Source: Nitrososphaerota archaeon
GTDB taxonomy: Archaea; Thermoproteota; Nitrososphaeria; Nitrososphaerales; Nitrosopumilaceae
Length of the DNA: 8,888 nt
Assembly (NCBI GenBank): GCA_022564385.1
Contig: JADFLN010000059.1
Location: 1 to 8,888 of the forward strand
Direction: 5' to 3'
In this document: positions 1 to 5,165 of the stretch, piece after piece
How positions within the stretch are numbered: position 1 is the first letter of the stretch
How the letters are laid out: each line of letters opens with the position of its first letter
Translations under genes and position numbers: made by a program
The notes under the pieces: model-generated
What the model was told of the DNA's origin: nothing
Database searches by the model: none
Seen by the model: the letters and a program-made list of their open reading frames with translations, nothing else

Positions 1-604
1 CATTTCCTTTTACTGAATATGGTAACATGATATAGTTTGAAGATGTAAATGCCAACTCTTCTATATTTTTTCCACATGGAGAGGCAAATCCAATAGATCT
101 TCCAAATTGATCAAGTAATTGACCTAATGTAATATCTAAAGTTTCACCAAAAACTCTCCACTGTTTCTCAAGAAATGCCAGAAGCATGGTATGTCCTCCA
201 GATACTAAAAGCACTAAAGGATTGGTTGCACCTGTAAGTAATTTTCCTAATTCAATGTGGCCAATTGCGTGATTGACAGGATAAATTGGGATTTTATAAA
301 AAGAGGATAATGATCTTGCAACAACTGCACCAACACGTAAACATGGACCTAATCCAGGACCGGCAGCATAAGCAATAAGATCCAAATCTTTGATTGTAAT
401 ATTTGCCTCTTTAAGACATTCTGACAACACTGAAGAACTATTTTCAATATGATGACGTGATGCTTCTCTTGGATGAATTCCTTCGCCCTCTGCAGGATGA
501 TAAATTTTTCTGACATCAGAAAGAATCTTTCCTTTCTTTCCTTTTTTTTCAATTACGGCACAAGAAAATGTATGAGCTGTACTTTCAATTCCTAAACCCA
601 GCAT
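1..604 (-). CDS. kae1: Kae1, tRNA N6-threonylcarbamoyladenosine (t6A) synthase catalytic subunit, C-terminus cut by window edge
   Basis: Kae1 is the ATPase-fold subunit of the archaeal KEOPS complex that transfers the threonylcarbamoyl group to A37 of ANN-decoding tRNAs. The frame is open from an ATG at 604-602 to the left edge, giving 201 visible residues of a protein that is usually about 320-340. Seen in order: an N-terminal GIESTAHTFS phosphate-binding strand (residues 5-14), HPREASRHH (44-52), AAGPGLGPCLRVGA (80-93), the metal-binding pair in NHAIGHIE (His112, His116), LLVSGGHT (132-139), then ETLDITLGQLLDQFGRSIGF (154-173) and LPYSVKG near the edge. The ATG lies one base after the stop of the upstream GTPase gene, with a weak AGGGG about nine bases before it, so the two are almost certainly co-transcribed. 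Oddities: Gln162 and the stretch SPCGKN (175-180) replace the more usual GN(A/L)xD and PGGP-type residues. Whether a Bud32 kinase domain is fused downstream cannot be seen. Confidence 0.95.
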   Translation of the reverse strand, partial: MLGLGIESTAHTFSCAVIEKKGKKGKILSDVRKIYHPAEGEGIHPREASRHHIENSSSVLSECLKEANITIKDLDLIAYAAGPGLGPCLRVGAVVARSLSSFYKIPIYPVNHAIGHIELGKLLTGATNPLVLLVSGGHTMLLAFLEKQWRVFGETLDITLGQLLDQFGRSIGFASPCGKNIEELAFTSSNYIMLPYSVKGN

Positions 605-605
605 A

Positions 606-1802
606 CTAGCCCCTACTCAATGTAGATACAATTTTGATCACATCACCATTTTTTAGTTTCTGATCACCGCTGATTCTTTGTTTGGTTTTACAATCTATTG
701 CATGTAAGAATCCCTTAGCAATATCTGCATGAATTAAACCTGCTAAATCTTTTGCAGTAGAATCTTGTGGAAGTAATTTTGTGTCAGGTAAAATGATACC
801 ATCTTTGTTGGTTAGTTTAGTTTCATCCTCTACAGGATATACAACAATAAATTTTAAAGAATCAAAAACAGCAGTGTTTAGAATTTTTTGAATACCGGTG
901 GTTGAAATTTTAGAGAATACAGACTTTACCAGATCTAGTGCTTTTTGTTGAGTAGGTAGAATTTCTTTTCCTTTGATAATTTCAAAACTTTCATCTCCAG
1001 AAGAATAATTTACAATTCCTGCTTTTGATGCTTTTCGTAATAGTAATTCAGTTTCTGCACTACAAGGAATTACAGGATCTGAAATTTTTTTAAGAATGTC
1101 AAGATTCTGACAGAGATCCGCTTTATTCGCAGCAATAATCATTGGTTTTGTATTTTTTCTTAATTCTTTTACAAAAGTTTGGATATCAGAATTTTTCCAT
1201 TCCTTTGGATTTCTAGAGATAAGACCTAGTTTTTGTAGTACTTCATGTACTTGATAGTCCTTAATACCTAATCCAGTGAATCGTTTTGCAATGCCATCAG
1301 TAAGTTTTGCTCTTTTTTGATCTATTTCACGTGTTATCTTGTCCCATTCTCTTTTTAGAATATCTGCAAACCATAGATCAAATTCATCTTGAACAAATAA
1401 AATATCTTCTAAAGGATTATGTGTTCCAACTGGAACTGGTTGTCCTTGAATATCAGTACTTCCAGCAATGTCAACTACATGAATTAAAATTTCAGCTTGT
1501 CGCGCATCATCAAGAAATTTATTTCCTAATCCTTTTCCTTCATGTGCACCAGGAACTAATCCTGCAACATCAATGAGTTTTATTGGAATGAAACGAGTCC
1601 CATTAATACATAATTCATTTTCATGTTGAATGTCAAAATGTTTGCAAGCACAATCTGCTTTAACATAAGCCACACCAACATTTGGTTGAATTGTTGTAAA
1701 AGGAAAATTACCTGATGCTACAGGAGTTTCAGTTGCAGCTGAGAAAAATGTCGATTTTCCAACATTTGCTTTACCAAATAAACCAATTTGCAATATAATC
1801 AA
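606..1802 (-). CDS. Archaeal YchF/Obg-type GTPase with C-terminal TGS domain
   Basis: This is a translation-factor-class GTPase of the Obg/HflX superfamily, full length at 398 residues. Visible GTPase motifs: P-loop GKANVGKST (residues 10-18), switch I threonines in FPFTT (33-37), DVAGL (78-82), NKAD (226-229) and SAE (248-250). The insert between G3 and G4 is long and charged, as in the family. Residues about 317-395 form a TGS domain ending in a KNGDVIKIV strand. NKAD is the guanine-specificity motif, which separates it from bacterial YchF and human OLA1, whose altered G4 prefers ATP. The family acts at the ribosome; the exact target is unknown. The longest start is TTG at 1802, but TTG at 1793 would give MQIGLFGKANVGKS, which fits family N-termini better and may be the real start. 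There is no Shine-Dalgarno at either. It is followed by kae1 after one base. Confidence 0.9.
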   Translation of the reverse strand: MIILQIGLFGKANVGKSTFFSAATETPVASGNFPFTTIQPNVGVAYVKADCACKHFDIQHENELCINGTRFIPIKLIDVAGLVPGAHEGKGLGNKFLDDARQAEILIHVVDIAGSTDIQGQPVPVGTHNPLEDILFVQDEFDLWFADILKREWDKITREIDQKRAKLTDGIAKRFTGLGIKDYQVHEVLQKLGLISRNPKEWKNSDIQTFVKELRKNTKPMIIAANKADLCQNLDILKKISDPVIPCSAETELLLRKASKAGIVNYSSGDESFEIIKGKEILPTQQKALDLVKSVFSKISTTGIQKILNTAVFDSLKFIVVYPVEDETKLTNKDGIILPDTKLLPQDSTAKDLAGLIHADIAKGFLHAIDCKTKQRISGDQKLKNGDVIKIVSTLSRG

Positions 1803-1837
1803 AAATACAATTCTACTTATTAGTATTACAGAAATCG

Positions 1838-1843
1838 TTTAAT
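1838..1843 (+). promoter_or_regulatory. Probable TATA box for the Fap7-like gene
   Basis: TTTAAT is centred about 26 bases before the ATG at 1867, the spacing expected for an archaeal TATA box of a leaderless transcript. The 64-bp divergent gap 1803-1866 must also hold the promoter of the minus-strand GTPase, but no convincing TATA box was seen for that direction (AT-rich TGTAATAC around 1823-1830 is the best candidate). A second TTTATA at 1848-1853 is too close to the ATG. Confidence 0.4.
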
Positions 1844-1866
1844 GCAGTTTATAGTGATTTTATAAC

Positions 1867-2415
1867 ATGTCAATAGTAATTACTGGAAATCCAGGAGTTG
1901 GAAAACATGCAATCACACACAAAATTGCTGAAATGCTTGAACTACCAATTATTGATATCAATAGTATAGCAAAAGATGCAGGATTATTTGAAAAAAATAA
2001 TGGCGTATATGATGTAAATACTGCAAAATTAGGAAAAATCCTTGAACAAAAAATCTCAGAAAAAAAGGTGATTGTTGGTCATTTAGCACCATATGTTTTA
2101 GATAAAAATAAAATAAAGATAGTAATTATTTTGAGAAGAAGCCCCTATGATTTAATTTCAGTCTACAAAAAAAGAAAATACACTGATAAGAAAAGCAAGG
2201 AAAACTTAGGTAGTGAAGTGCTAGGCATTATTGCATACGATACAATAAGTAAATTCCAAGAAAAGGCCTTCCAAATAAACACTAGTGGAAAAAGCATTCA
2301 AGAGGTGGTAGAAAAAGTGATGGTGTTAATTTCTAGCAATGAAGGTAACGAAGAAGTGGATTGGCTTAATTTGGTTACAAATAATAATGATTTAAAAAAA
2401 TTTTTTGTTGATTGA
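1867..2415 (+). CDS. fap7: Fap7/AK6-like adenylate kinase-family NTPase
   Basis: This 182-residue protein resembles the AK6/Fap7 (hCINAP) family, small P-loop kinases/ATPases that in eukaryotes and archaea help late small-subunit ribosome maturation through the Rps14/uS11 protein. Visible: an N-terminal strand and P-loop MSIVITGNPGVGKHA (1-15), the family GHL motif (71-73), the IVIILRRSP strand and lid start (85-93), and the lid/helix region YKKRKYTDKKSKEN followed by SEVLG (100-120). Length fits the family (about 170-190). The P-loop is GNPGVGKH: His14 stands where nearly all Walker A motifs have Ser or Thr, a codon clearly read as CAT. This may weaken or alter Mg-ATP binding. The C-terminal tail EEVDWLNLV (162-170) also agrees with the family. 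The ATG is the only good start and has a TATA-like box 26 bases upstream, so the mRNA is likely leaderless. tgtA follows after 19 bases on the same strand. Confidence 0.82.
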   Translation: MSIVITGNPGVGKHAITHKIAEMLELPIIDINSIAKDAGLFEKNNGVYDVNTAKLGKILEQKISEKKVIVGHLAPYVLDKNKIKIVIILRRSPYDLISVYKKRKYTDKKSKENLGSEVLGIIAYDTISKFQEKAFQINTSGKSIQEVVEKVMVLISSNEGNEEVDWLNLVTNNNDLKKFFVD

Positions 2416-2434
2416 TTAAATAACGTCTGTAAGT

Positions 2435-3958
2435 TTGTGTAGTTACTTGTTTGAAATTTCTAAAACTGATTTAGCAGGAAGAATAGGTACTCTTTACACT
2501 AATCATGGAAAGATTGAGACACCAGCATACATTCCTGTAATTCATCCTGTAAAGCAAACAATTCCATCAAAAAAAATTCAAGAGATTGGTTTTGATTTAG
2601 TAATTACAAATGCATACATTACTAAAAACAGTTACGGAGATGAAGCTATAAAAAAAGGAATTCATAAGATTATAGATTTTGATGGTGCAGTTATGACAGA
2701 CTCTGGAGGTTATCAGGTTTTAGAATATGGAGATATTAAAGTTTCACCATCAGAGATGGCAAATTTTGAAAAAGAAATTCTAACAGATTTCGCAATTCCA
2801 CTTGACAAACCAACAGGATTTGGACTACCACTGAAAAAAGCAGAAGCATACGTTAAACATACTCTCAAAGTTTCAAAGCAGACACTTGATGAAAGTGAAG
2901 ACAATGGACAAATTTGGATGGGGCCGATTCAAGGAGGAGAACATTTTGAACTAGTTGCAAAGTCAGCAAAAAAATTGGTAGACATTGGTTTTCAGATGTT
3001 GGCTTTAGGAAGCCCAGTTGAATTTATGGAGTCATATGAATATAGACTATTAGCACAGATGATTGTAGCTGCAAAAAAACAAATTCCGTACTCTATTCCT
3101 TTACACCTTTTTGGAGCTGGTCATCCTTTAACAATACCGTTTGCAGTAGCTTTAGGATGTGATACATTTGATTCAGCTTCATACATGCTTTATGCTAAAC
3201 ATCAGAGATACATGACAGAAGATGGTACAAGATATTTATCAGATATCACTGTATTTCCATGTAATTGTGAAGTGTGTTCTAAATATACTCCAGATGAGTT
3301 ACGTCAGATTGAAACAACTGAAAAAATCAATCAACTAGCGATTCATAACCTTTATGCAATAAAACTTGAAGTTGATAAGGTAAAACAAACAATCCATGAA
3401 GGACGATTATGGGAATATGTGATGAAAAAGGCAAGAGCACATCCCAAATTATTTGAAATGATTGAAGTCATGACAAATAATTACGAGTTTTTTGCTGTAA
3501 CTACACCAAAATTCAAAGAAAAGGCTATTTTTCTATTTGAAAAAGAAGATCAATTTCGTCCAGAGGTTCAAGCATATCATAATATGGTTAGGAAATTCAA
3601 ATCAAAGAAAAAGAAACTTGTCATTATCAAAGAGTCAAGTTCGAAACCAGGATATTTGTCTCATCAATATGTTGAACTAGAAAGAAAATTCAAGGATTTT
3701 GATTCAATTCAGGTATGCCAGTATAACCCACAGTTAGGATTAATTCCAATTGAAATTTCAGATATATTTCCAGCTGCACATCATGAAACTTCGAGGATAG
3801 ATTTTGATCCAAAAGAATTTCCTACGTTTGAAAAGACATGGAGATGCTTCTTTGATAACAACAAGTTTTCGGAAATTCATTATGACAAAAACGATAAATT
3901 TTTGAAACATTTTGTAAAAACACTATCAAAAGAAATCAAGAAAAAATCTTTTGTTTAA
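2435..3958 (+). CDS. tgtA: Archaeosine tRNA-guanine transglycosylase (TgtA), apparently without PUA domain
   Basis: TgtA exchanges guanine at position 15 in the D-loop of archaeal tRNAs for preQ0, the first step to archaeosine. The TIM-barrel catalytic domain covers about residues 5-330: ETPAYIPV (28-35), the catalytic MTDSGGYQVL with Asp89, GPIQGG (163-168), FGAGHPLTIPFAVALGCD and FDSASY with Asp246 as the likely nucleophile. The zinc site is Cys276, Cys278, Cys281 (PCNCEVC) and His304. Residues about 390-500 resemble the TgtA C1/C2 domains (QVCQYNPQLGLIPIEISDIFP, split here as QVCQYNP then GLIPIEISDIFP). The protein is 507 residues against about 580 for the Pyrococcus enzyme, ending where the PUA domain would begin, so that tRNA-binding domain is missing or encoded elsewhere. 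The longest start is TTG 2435; TTG 2447, giving MFEISKTDLAGRIG, fits family N-termini better. It lies 19 bases after the Fap7-like gene, likely one operon. Confidence 0.92.
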   Translation: MCSYLFEISKTDLAGRIGTLYTNHGKIETPAYIPVIHPVKQTIPSKKIQEIGFDLVITNAYITKNSYGDEAIKKGIHKIIDFDGAVMTDSGGYQVLEYGDIKVSPSEMANFEKEILTDFAIPLDKPTGFGLPLKKAEAYVKHTLKVSKQTLDESEDNGQIWMGPIQGGEHFELVAKSAKKLVDIGFQMLALGSPVEFMESYEYRLLAQMIVAAKKQIPYSIPLHLFGAGHPLTIPFAVALGCDTFDSASYMLYAKHQRYMTEDGTRYLSDITVFPCNCEVCSKYTPDELRQIETTEKINQLAIHNLYAIKLEVDKVKQTIHEGRLWEYVMKKARAHPKLFEMIEVMTNNYEFFAVTTPKFKEKAIFLFEKEDQFRPEVQAYHNMVRKFKSKKKKLVIIKESSSKPGYLSHQYVELERKFKDFDSIQVCQYNPQLGLIPIEISDIFPAAHHETSRIDFDPKEFPTFEKTWRCFFDNNKFSEIHYDKNDKFLKHFVKTLSKEIKKKSFV

Positions 3959-3976
3959 AGAAAAATAAGAAAAAAG
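3959..3976 (-). terminator. T-rich terminator of the ferredoxin gene
   Basis: Read on the minus strand this is CTTTTTTCTTATTTTTCT, starting 20 bases past the ferredoxin stop. Runs of T without a hairpin are the usual intrinsic terminators in archaea. It lies directly after the convergent tgtA stop. For tgtA itself only a weak TTTTGTTT overlapping its stop is visible. Confidence 0.55.
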
Positions 3977-3996
3977 AATGTGCTAAAAGATTCAGC

Positions 3997-4299
3997 TTAT
4001 AGTGCTGCGTCTTCTGCCCAACCTTTGACGAAGACACCATTTTTGTGAAGAGGAACTGGTTGTCCAGCAGTATAATTCATTGGTCTCATCCAAAAGATTG
4101 ATTTTGTTGGGCATACACCGATGCATGCTCCATCAGAAATACATCTCTCTGGATAAAATACAAATGCTTTACCCCTCTTCCAGCCTTCAACTGGTTTTAC
4201 TCTAAGGACATCGGGACCAAGAGTTGTACAGATTTCTACACATAGTGCACATCCGATACATCTTTGTTCGTCAATGTCTGGAAGTATTGCTATTGGCAT
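3997..4299 (-). CDS. Two-cluster ferredoxin with Asp-substituted second cluster motif
   Basis: This 100-residue protein is a soluble electron carrier of the bacterial-type 2[4Fe-4S]/7Fe ferredoxin family. Motif one is CIGCALCVEIC (Cys14, 17, 20, 24), and motif two is CISDGACIGVCP (Cys53, Asp56, Cys59, Cys63). By the standard wiring cluster I is bound by Cys14, 17, 20 and 63, while cluster II would have Cys24, Cys53, Cys59 and Asp56. CxxDxxC sites of this kind (known in Pyrococcus furiosus ferredoxin) hold an Asp-ligated [4Fe-4S] or a [3Fe-4S] cluster. Between the motifs is an insert of about 28 residues (VKPVEGWKRGKAFVF), and the C-terminal tail (71-100) lacks Cys. There is no signal peptide, so it is cytoplasmic. 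It is a single gene with its own TATA box and T-rich end. Its partner enzyme cannot be told from the neighbours. Confidence 0.9.
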   Translation of the reverse strand: MPIAILPDIDEQRCIGCALCVEICTTLGPDVLRVKPVEGWKRGKAFVFYPERCISDGACIGVCPTKSIFWMRPMNYTAGQPVPLHKNGVFVKGWAEDAAL

Positions 4300-4324
4300 T
4301 ACAATAGTAACATTACTTGGTGAC

Positions 4325-4332
4325 TATTTAAA
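4325..4332 (-). promoter_or_regulatory. TATA box of the ferredoxin gene
   Basis: On the minus strand this reads TTTAAATA, centred about 29 bases before the ATG at 4299. The transcript would start only a few bases before the ATG, and no Shine-Dalgarno is visible, so a leaderless mRNA is likely. It is the best TATA match in the window. Confidence 0.65.
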
Positions 4333-4410
4333 CCATGATTGAAATTTATAACCCTGTTATGAAATTGATCGTTTGAAACATGTGCGAGCAAAATGTAAAT
4401 GAAGAAATTT

Positions 4411-4426
4411 AAAAAACAAAAAGTTA
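4411..4426 (-). terminator. T-rich terminator of small gene copy 1
   Basis: On the minus strand this is TAACTTTTTGTTTTTT, starting about 13 bases past the stop codon. It is followed by further AT-rich sequence and has no stem. The same TAACTTTTTGTTT follows copy 2. Confidence 0.5.
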
Positions 4427-4438
4427 ACGAGTGTTGTG

Positions 4439-4666
4439 CTATTTCTTTTTATCAGCAGTTCTCATTGCATCTATTTGACCAGAAGTGACCCAGTCAAGTA
4501 ATTCTGCAGAGGAAGGATTAAGTTCGGACTTTTTATCCATCATATTTTTGCACCAAATCCAATTTAGTTGATTTAAGAGGGGGGTATTTGCTTCATCTCC
4601 AGCACGTGTTTTAGCAACAAGTGCTTGATCTTGTGTCTTAATCCATTCGTCATAAGTTCTTCCCAT
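4439..4666 (-). CDS. Unrecognised 75-residue protein, tandem copy 1
   Basis: I do not recognise this family. It is a small soluble protein with no signal peptide, membrane helix, or Cys/His metal motif. It starts MGRTYDEWIKTQDQ and ends with GQIDAMRTADKKK. Sequence character suggests two or three amphipathic helices: residues 4-20, 27-45 with a conserved LNWIW, and 51-70. The lysine-ended tail and charged faces would suit a small binding protein, but that is only a guess. It is 65/75 identical to the gene at 4826-5053; all ten differences fall in residues 16-47, and residues 1-15 and 48-75 are identical. It has its own TATA box (4691-4698) and a T-rich end, so it is transcribed alone. The duplicated promoter, preserved start and stop, and conservative replacements (L/V, L/I, M/L) argue that both copies are real, expressed genes. 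Confidence 0.8.
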   Translation of the reverse strand: MGRTYDEWIKTQDQALVAKTRAGDEANTPLLNQLNWIWCKNMMDKKSELNPSSAELLDWVTSGQIDAMRTADKKK

Positions 4667-4690
4667 GTAAGTTGAGTCTTAGCTTACACT

Positions 4691-4698
4691 AATTAAAG
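4691..4698 (-). promoter_or_regulatory. TATA box of small gene copy 1
   Basis: On the minus strand this reads CTTTAATT, centred 28-29 bases before the ATG at 4666. The same octamer sits at the identical distance before copy 2, within a longer identical block, which is good evidence that it is the promoter. Bases between the box and the ATG differ between the copies. Confidence 0.6.
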
Positions 4699-4743
4699 CT
4701 TTTGAAGATTATACAACAAGAATAATGATCGGGTTTATTCTAA

Positions 4744-4813
4744 TCCATGTAAAACTAAAAGAACTTGAAATTAACAACATGATGAAAAATAGATTGGATA
4801 AAACAAAAAGTTA
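4744..4813 (+). pseudogene. Shrunken remnant of the 5' part of the beta-CASP RNase gene
   Basis: This short intergenic piece matches, in the same order and strand, separate pieces of the intact gene at 5166-6431. Bases 4744-4755 equal 5299-5310 (12 bases), 4771-4790 equal 5497-5516 (20 bases), 4791-4799 equal 5524-5532 (9 bases), and 4801-4813 equal 5535-5547 (13 bases). Sequence between the pieces has been lost. It does not code for anything. Its position just right of duplication copy 1 mirrors the position of the intact gene just right of copy 2, so it is best read as the leftover of a duplicated 5' gene end. The first 12-base match alone could be chance; the other three together are unlikely to be. 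Confidence 0.7.
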
Positions 4814-4825
4814 ACGAGTTTTGCG

Positions 4826-5053
4826 CTATTTCTTTTTATCAGCAGTTCTCATTGCATCTATTTGACCAGAAGTTACCCAGTCAAGTAATTCTGCAGAGGA
4901 GGGATTAAGTTCTGGCTTTTTATTCATTAAATTATTAACCCAAATCCAATTAATTTGGTTTAAAAGTGGTGTGTTTGCTTCATCGTCTTTACGTACTTTA
5001 GCGACTACTGCTTGATCTTGTGTCTTAATCCATTCGTCATAAGTTCTACCCAT
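4826..5053 (-). CDS. Unrecognised 75-residue protein, tandem copy 2
   Basis: Paralogue of the gene at 4439-4666 and the same length, with identical ends (MGRTYDEWIKTQDQA and the last 28 residues). The differing middle reads VVAKVRKDDEANTPLLNQ then INWIWVNNLMNKKPE, so the only Cys of copy 1 (Cys39) is Val here and Ser47 is Pro. The family is not recognised and no function can be assigned. Compared with copy 1 the middle carries many silent as well as replacement changes, so the two are either old duplicates whose ends have been made alike again by gene conversion, or one took its middle from another relative. It is divergent from the beta-CASP RNase gene, sharing a 112-bp promoter gap. It has its own TATA box at 5078-5085 and is not in an operon. 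Confidence 0.8.
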   Translation of the reverse strand: MGRTYDEWIKTQDQAVVAKVRKDDEANTPLLNQINWIWVNNLMNKKPELNPSSAELLDWVTSGQIDAMRTADKKK

Positions 5054-5077
5054 GCGGAACAGATCTTAACTAACAAT

Positions 5078-5085
5078 AATTAAAG
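5078..5085 (-). promoter_or_regulatory. TATA box of small gene copy 2
   Basis: On the minus strand this reads CTTTAATT, 28-29 bases before the ATG at 5053, exactly as in copy 1. The block AATTAAAGCTTTTGAAGATT on the plus strand is shared by both copies. Confidence 0.6.
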
Positions 5086-5134
5086 CTTTTGAAGATTTTT
5101 TGATGTCACAACGATCGATTTTACTCTAAGAAGG

Positions 5135-5140
5135 TTTTAA
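5135..5140 (+). promoter_or_regulatory. Probable TATA box of the beta-CASP RNase operon
   Basis: TTTTAA is centred about 28 bases before the TTG start at 5166, consistent with a leaderless transcript. It lies just beyond the edge of the duplicated unit, so the remnant gene copy at 4744-4813 has no equivalent promoter. Confidence 0.4.
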
Positions 5141-5165
5141 CGTAGATTAGATTTAATTTTAATTC

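Larger units (their letters stand above)
4414..4743 (-). repeat. Tandem duplication unit, copy 1
   Basis: This stretch matches 4801-5130 with a 387-bp period. The unit includes a 3' flank, the whole 75-codon gene, its promoter, and upstream sequence to a shared TCTAA near 4738-4742 / 5125-5129. The outer thirds are almost identical, but about 100 bp in the middle of the gene (about 4525-4623) differ at roughly one base in four. A 21-base block over the TATA box (4690-4710 against 5077-5097) is identical. Confidence 0.9.
4801..5130 (-). repeat. Tandem duplication unit, copy 2
   Basis: This is the partner of 4414-4743 at a 387-bp offset. Its first 13 bases (4801-4813) are the probable crossover point, because the same 13-mer occurs at 4414-4426 and inside the beta-CASP gene at 5535-5547. 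On the minus strand those bases (TAACTTTTTGTTT) also act as the T-rich end of small gene copy 2. At its right end the unit runs into the promoter of the intact beta-CASP gene. Confidence 0.9.

Noticed and set aside
349..552. Minus-strand open frame of 67 codons overlapping kae1
   Set aside because: The kae1 frame on the same strand carries clear family motifs across these bases; this frame is a shadow with low-complexity lysine-rich sequence.
1307..1576. Plus-strand open frame inside the GTPase gene
   Set aside because: It lies wholly antisense to strongly conserved GTPase motifs, has biased hydrophobic composition and no promoter or ribosome site.
4414..5130. Mobile element or CRISPR-like repeat array
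   Set aside because: Only two copies, each containing a gene with its own promoter; no terminal inverted repeats, transposase or spacer pattern. A tandem gene duplication explains it.
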